The translations under genes were made by a program, and so were the position numbers. A stretch of 64,000 nucleotides of DNA, taken from the NCBI GenBank assembly GCA_945859605.1, contig OX243814.1, forward strand, positions 31,450,673 through 31,514,672. The letters are read 5' to 3'. Below are positions 63,317-64,000 of the stretch, in pieces. The notes beneath the pieces are model-generated. The model was given only the letters and a program-made list of their open reading frames with translations, did no database searches and was not told the DNA's origin. Position 1 is the first letter of the stretch, and each line of letters begins with the position of its first letter. The DNA is from Lumbricus rubellus (lineage: Eukaryota > Annelida > Clitellata > Crassiclitellata > Lumbricidae).

Positions 63317-64000
63317 GGGTCATTGCATAATTACGTAACGCTCGAGGGTGGGTGGGTGGGGTCATGGAAAACGTTACGAAGCGTTACGGGGGTGGGTGGG
63401 TGGGGGAAGCTGAACGTTACGTAACGCCTTGAAAAAAATTTATTAATGAATATTAAATTGCCATCGAATGACACTTCAGACATTTTGTATGTGCATCAGT
63501 TACAGGTCAGTTCTGTTCTCCCGTTTGTGCGAACCGGAAACCGCTATTCGAATTGGTTGGATAGTTTTTCCAACGGAACAACGCGGTAGGCCTAATTGCC
63601 AATGAATTCTTGACATCGAAAAACCACTTTGAAGCATGTTTTACTTAGTGGACACTATCTAAACATTTCAAATTAATGCTCAGCAAACAAAACTCGGCAT
63701 AATTTTTATTAGTAAGTGGGGTGCCCATGCAGCCTAAGGAAATAAATAGGCCTAGCTCCTCTTAATTTTGATTAATTGTTAATGAGCCATTTAGTCCATG
63801 AAACTTTTCACCAGTGTAAAATTTTATTCTTGCGGTAAAATTTAAGAAAATTGCAGTTCACGCATGACTGTTATTTATATAAATAAAACATTGTGTATAT
63901 TTTAAGCCTAGTCTACTGTCAAATTATAATTAACATGTACGCTTATTGGCCTACTAGCCTATATTAAATTCGCTATGAAAATATGAATTATAGTTACGCG
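63317..64000. other. Right edge, no gene seen
   Basis: Near 63325-63440 lie repeats of ACGTTACGTAACG and GGTGGGTGGG, probably a short transposon fragment of the kind also at about 39663-39785 (ATAATTACGTA start). The rest shows nothing recognisable. Confidence 0.4.

Overview
The window looks like nuclear DNA from an intron-rich animal, probably a marine invertebrate; I cannot name the species. Five host genes show animal-type exon/intron structure and clear animal orthologues. They sit in AT-rich, repeat-laden sequence with tRNA-derived SINEs, LINE relics and many short DNA transposons.

Layout: (1) 1-3,509 is one end of a Polinton/Maverick (adintovirus-like) element: a small hydrophobic virion-type protein (cut by the window edge), a penton-type minor capsid protein and an FtsK/HerA packaging ATPase on the minus strand, then a zinc-ribbon/phospholipase-A2 protein and a chromodomain integrase on the plus strand. 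(2) 3,510-5,570 is repeat DNA: an A-rich minisatellite, an AT run, nine copies of a 118-bp satellite and a second low-copy repeat. (3) 7,151-13,718 (+) is the V-ATPase proteolipid subunit c gene in 3 exons, with three target-duplication-flanked DNA transposons in its introns. (4) 15,400-22,773 (-) is TAF7, at least 10 coding exons, one a 24-nt microexon. (5) 26,749-28,720 (-) is an SLC16 monocarboxylate-type transporter, 2 exons. (6) 32,453-43,786 (+) is a ZDHHC2/15/20-type palmitoyltransferase, 10 exons. Its second intron carries two nested hAT-type elements, the outer one inserted 2 bp after the splice donor GT. (7) 51,006-57,969 (+) is NDUFAF7, 10 exons, with two introns that fit only a GC-AG boundary. 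(8) 60,049-62,165 (+) is a BTBD17-like BTB/BACK protein, 2 exons. The last 1.8 kb is non-coding and holds a SINE split by a hAT-type MITE.

The host genes are unrelated housekeeping or regulatory loci (proton pumping, basal transcription, solute transport, protein palmitoylation, complex I assembly) and do not form an operon-like unit. The Polinton block is a functional unit: packaging, capsid, membrane penetration and integration. The least routine observations are the Polinton PLA2/integrase junction (integrase frame without a usable ATG, overlapping the PLA2 frame at an A9 run), the hAT insertions next to splice sites, the empty/filled SINE site, the family of palindromic TTAA MITEs, and the micro-inverted satellite monomer. 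All positions were counted by hand, so boundaries may be off by a base or two in places.
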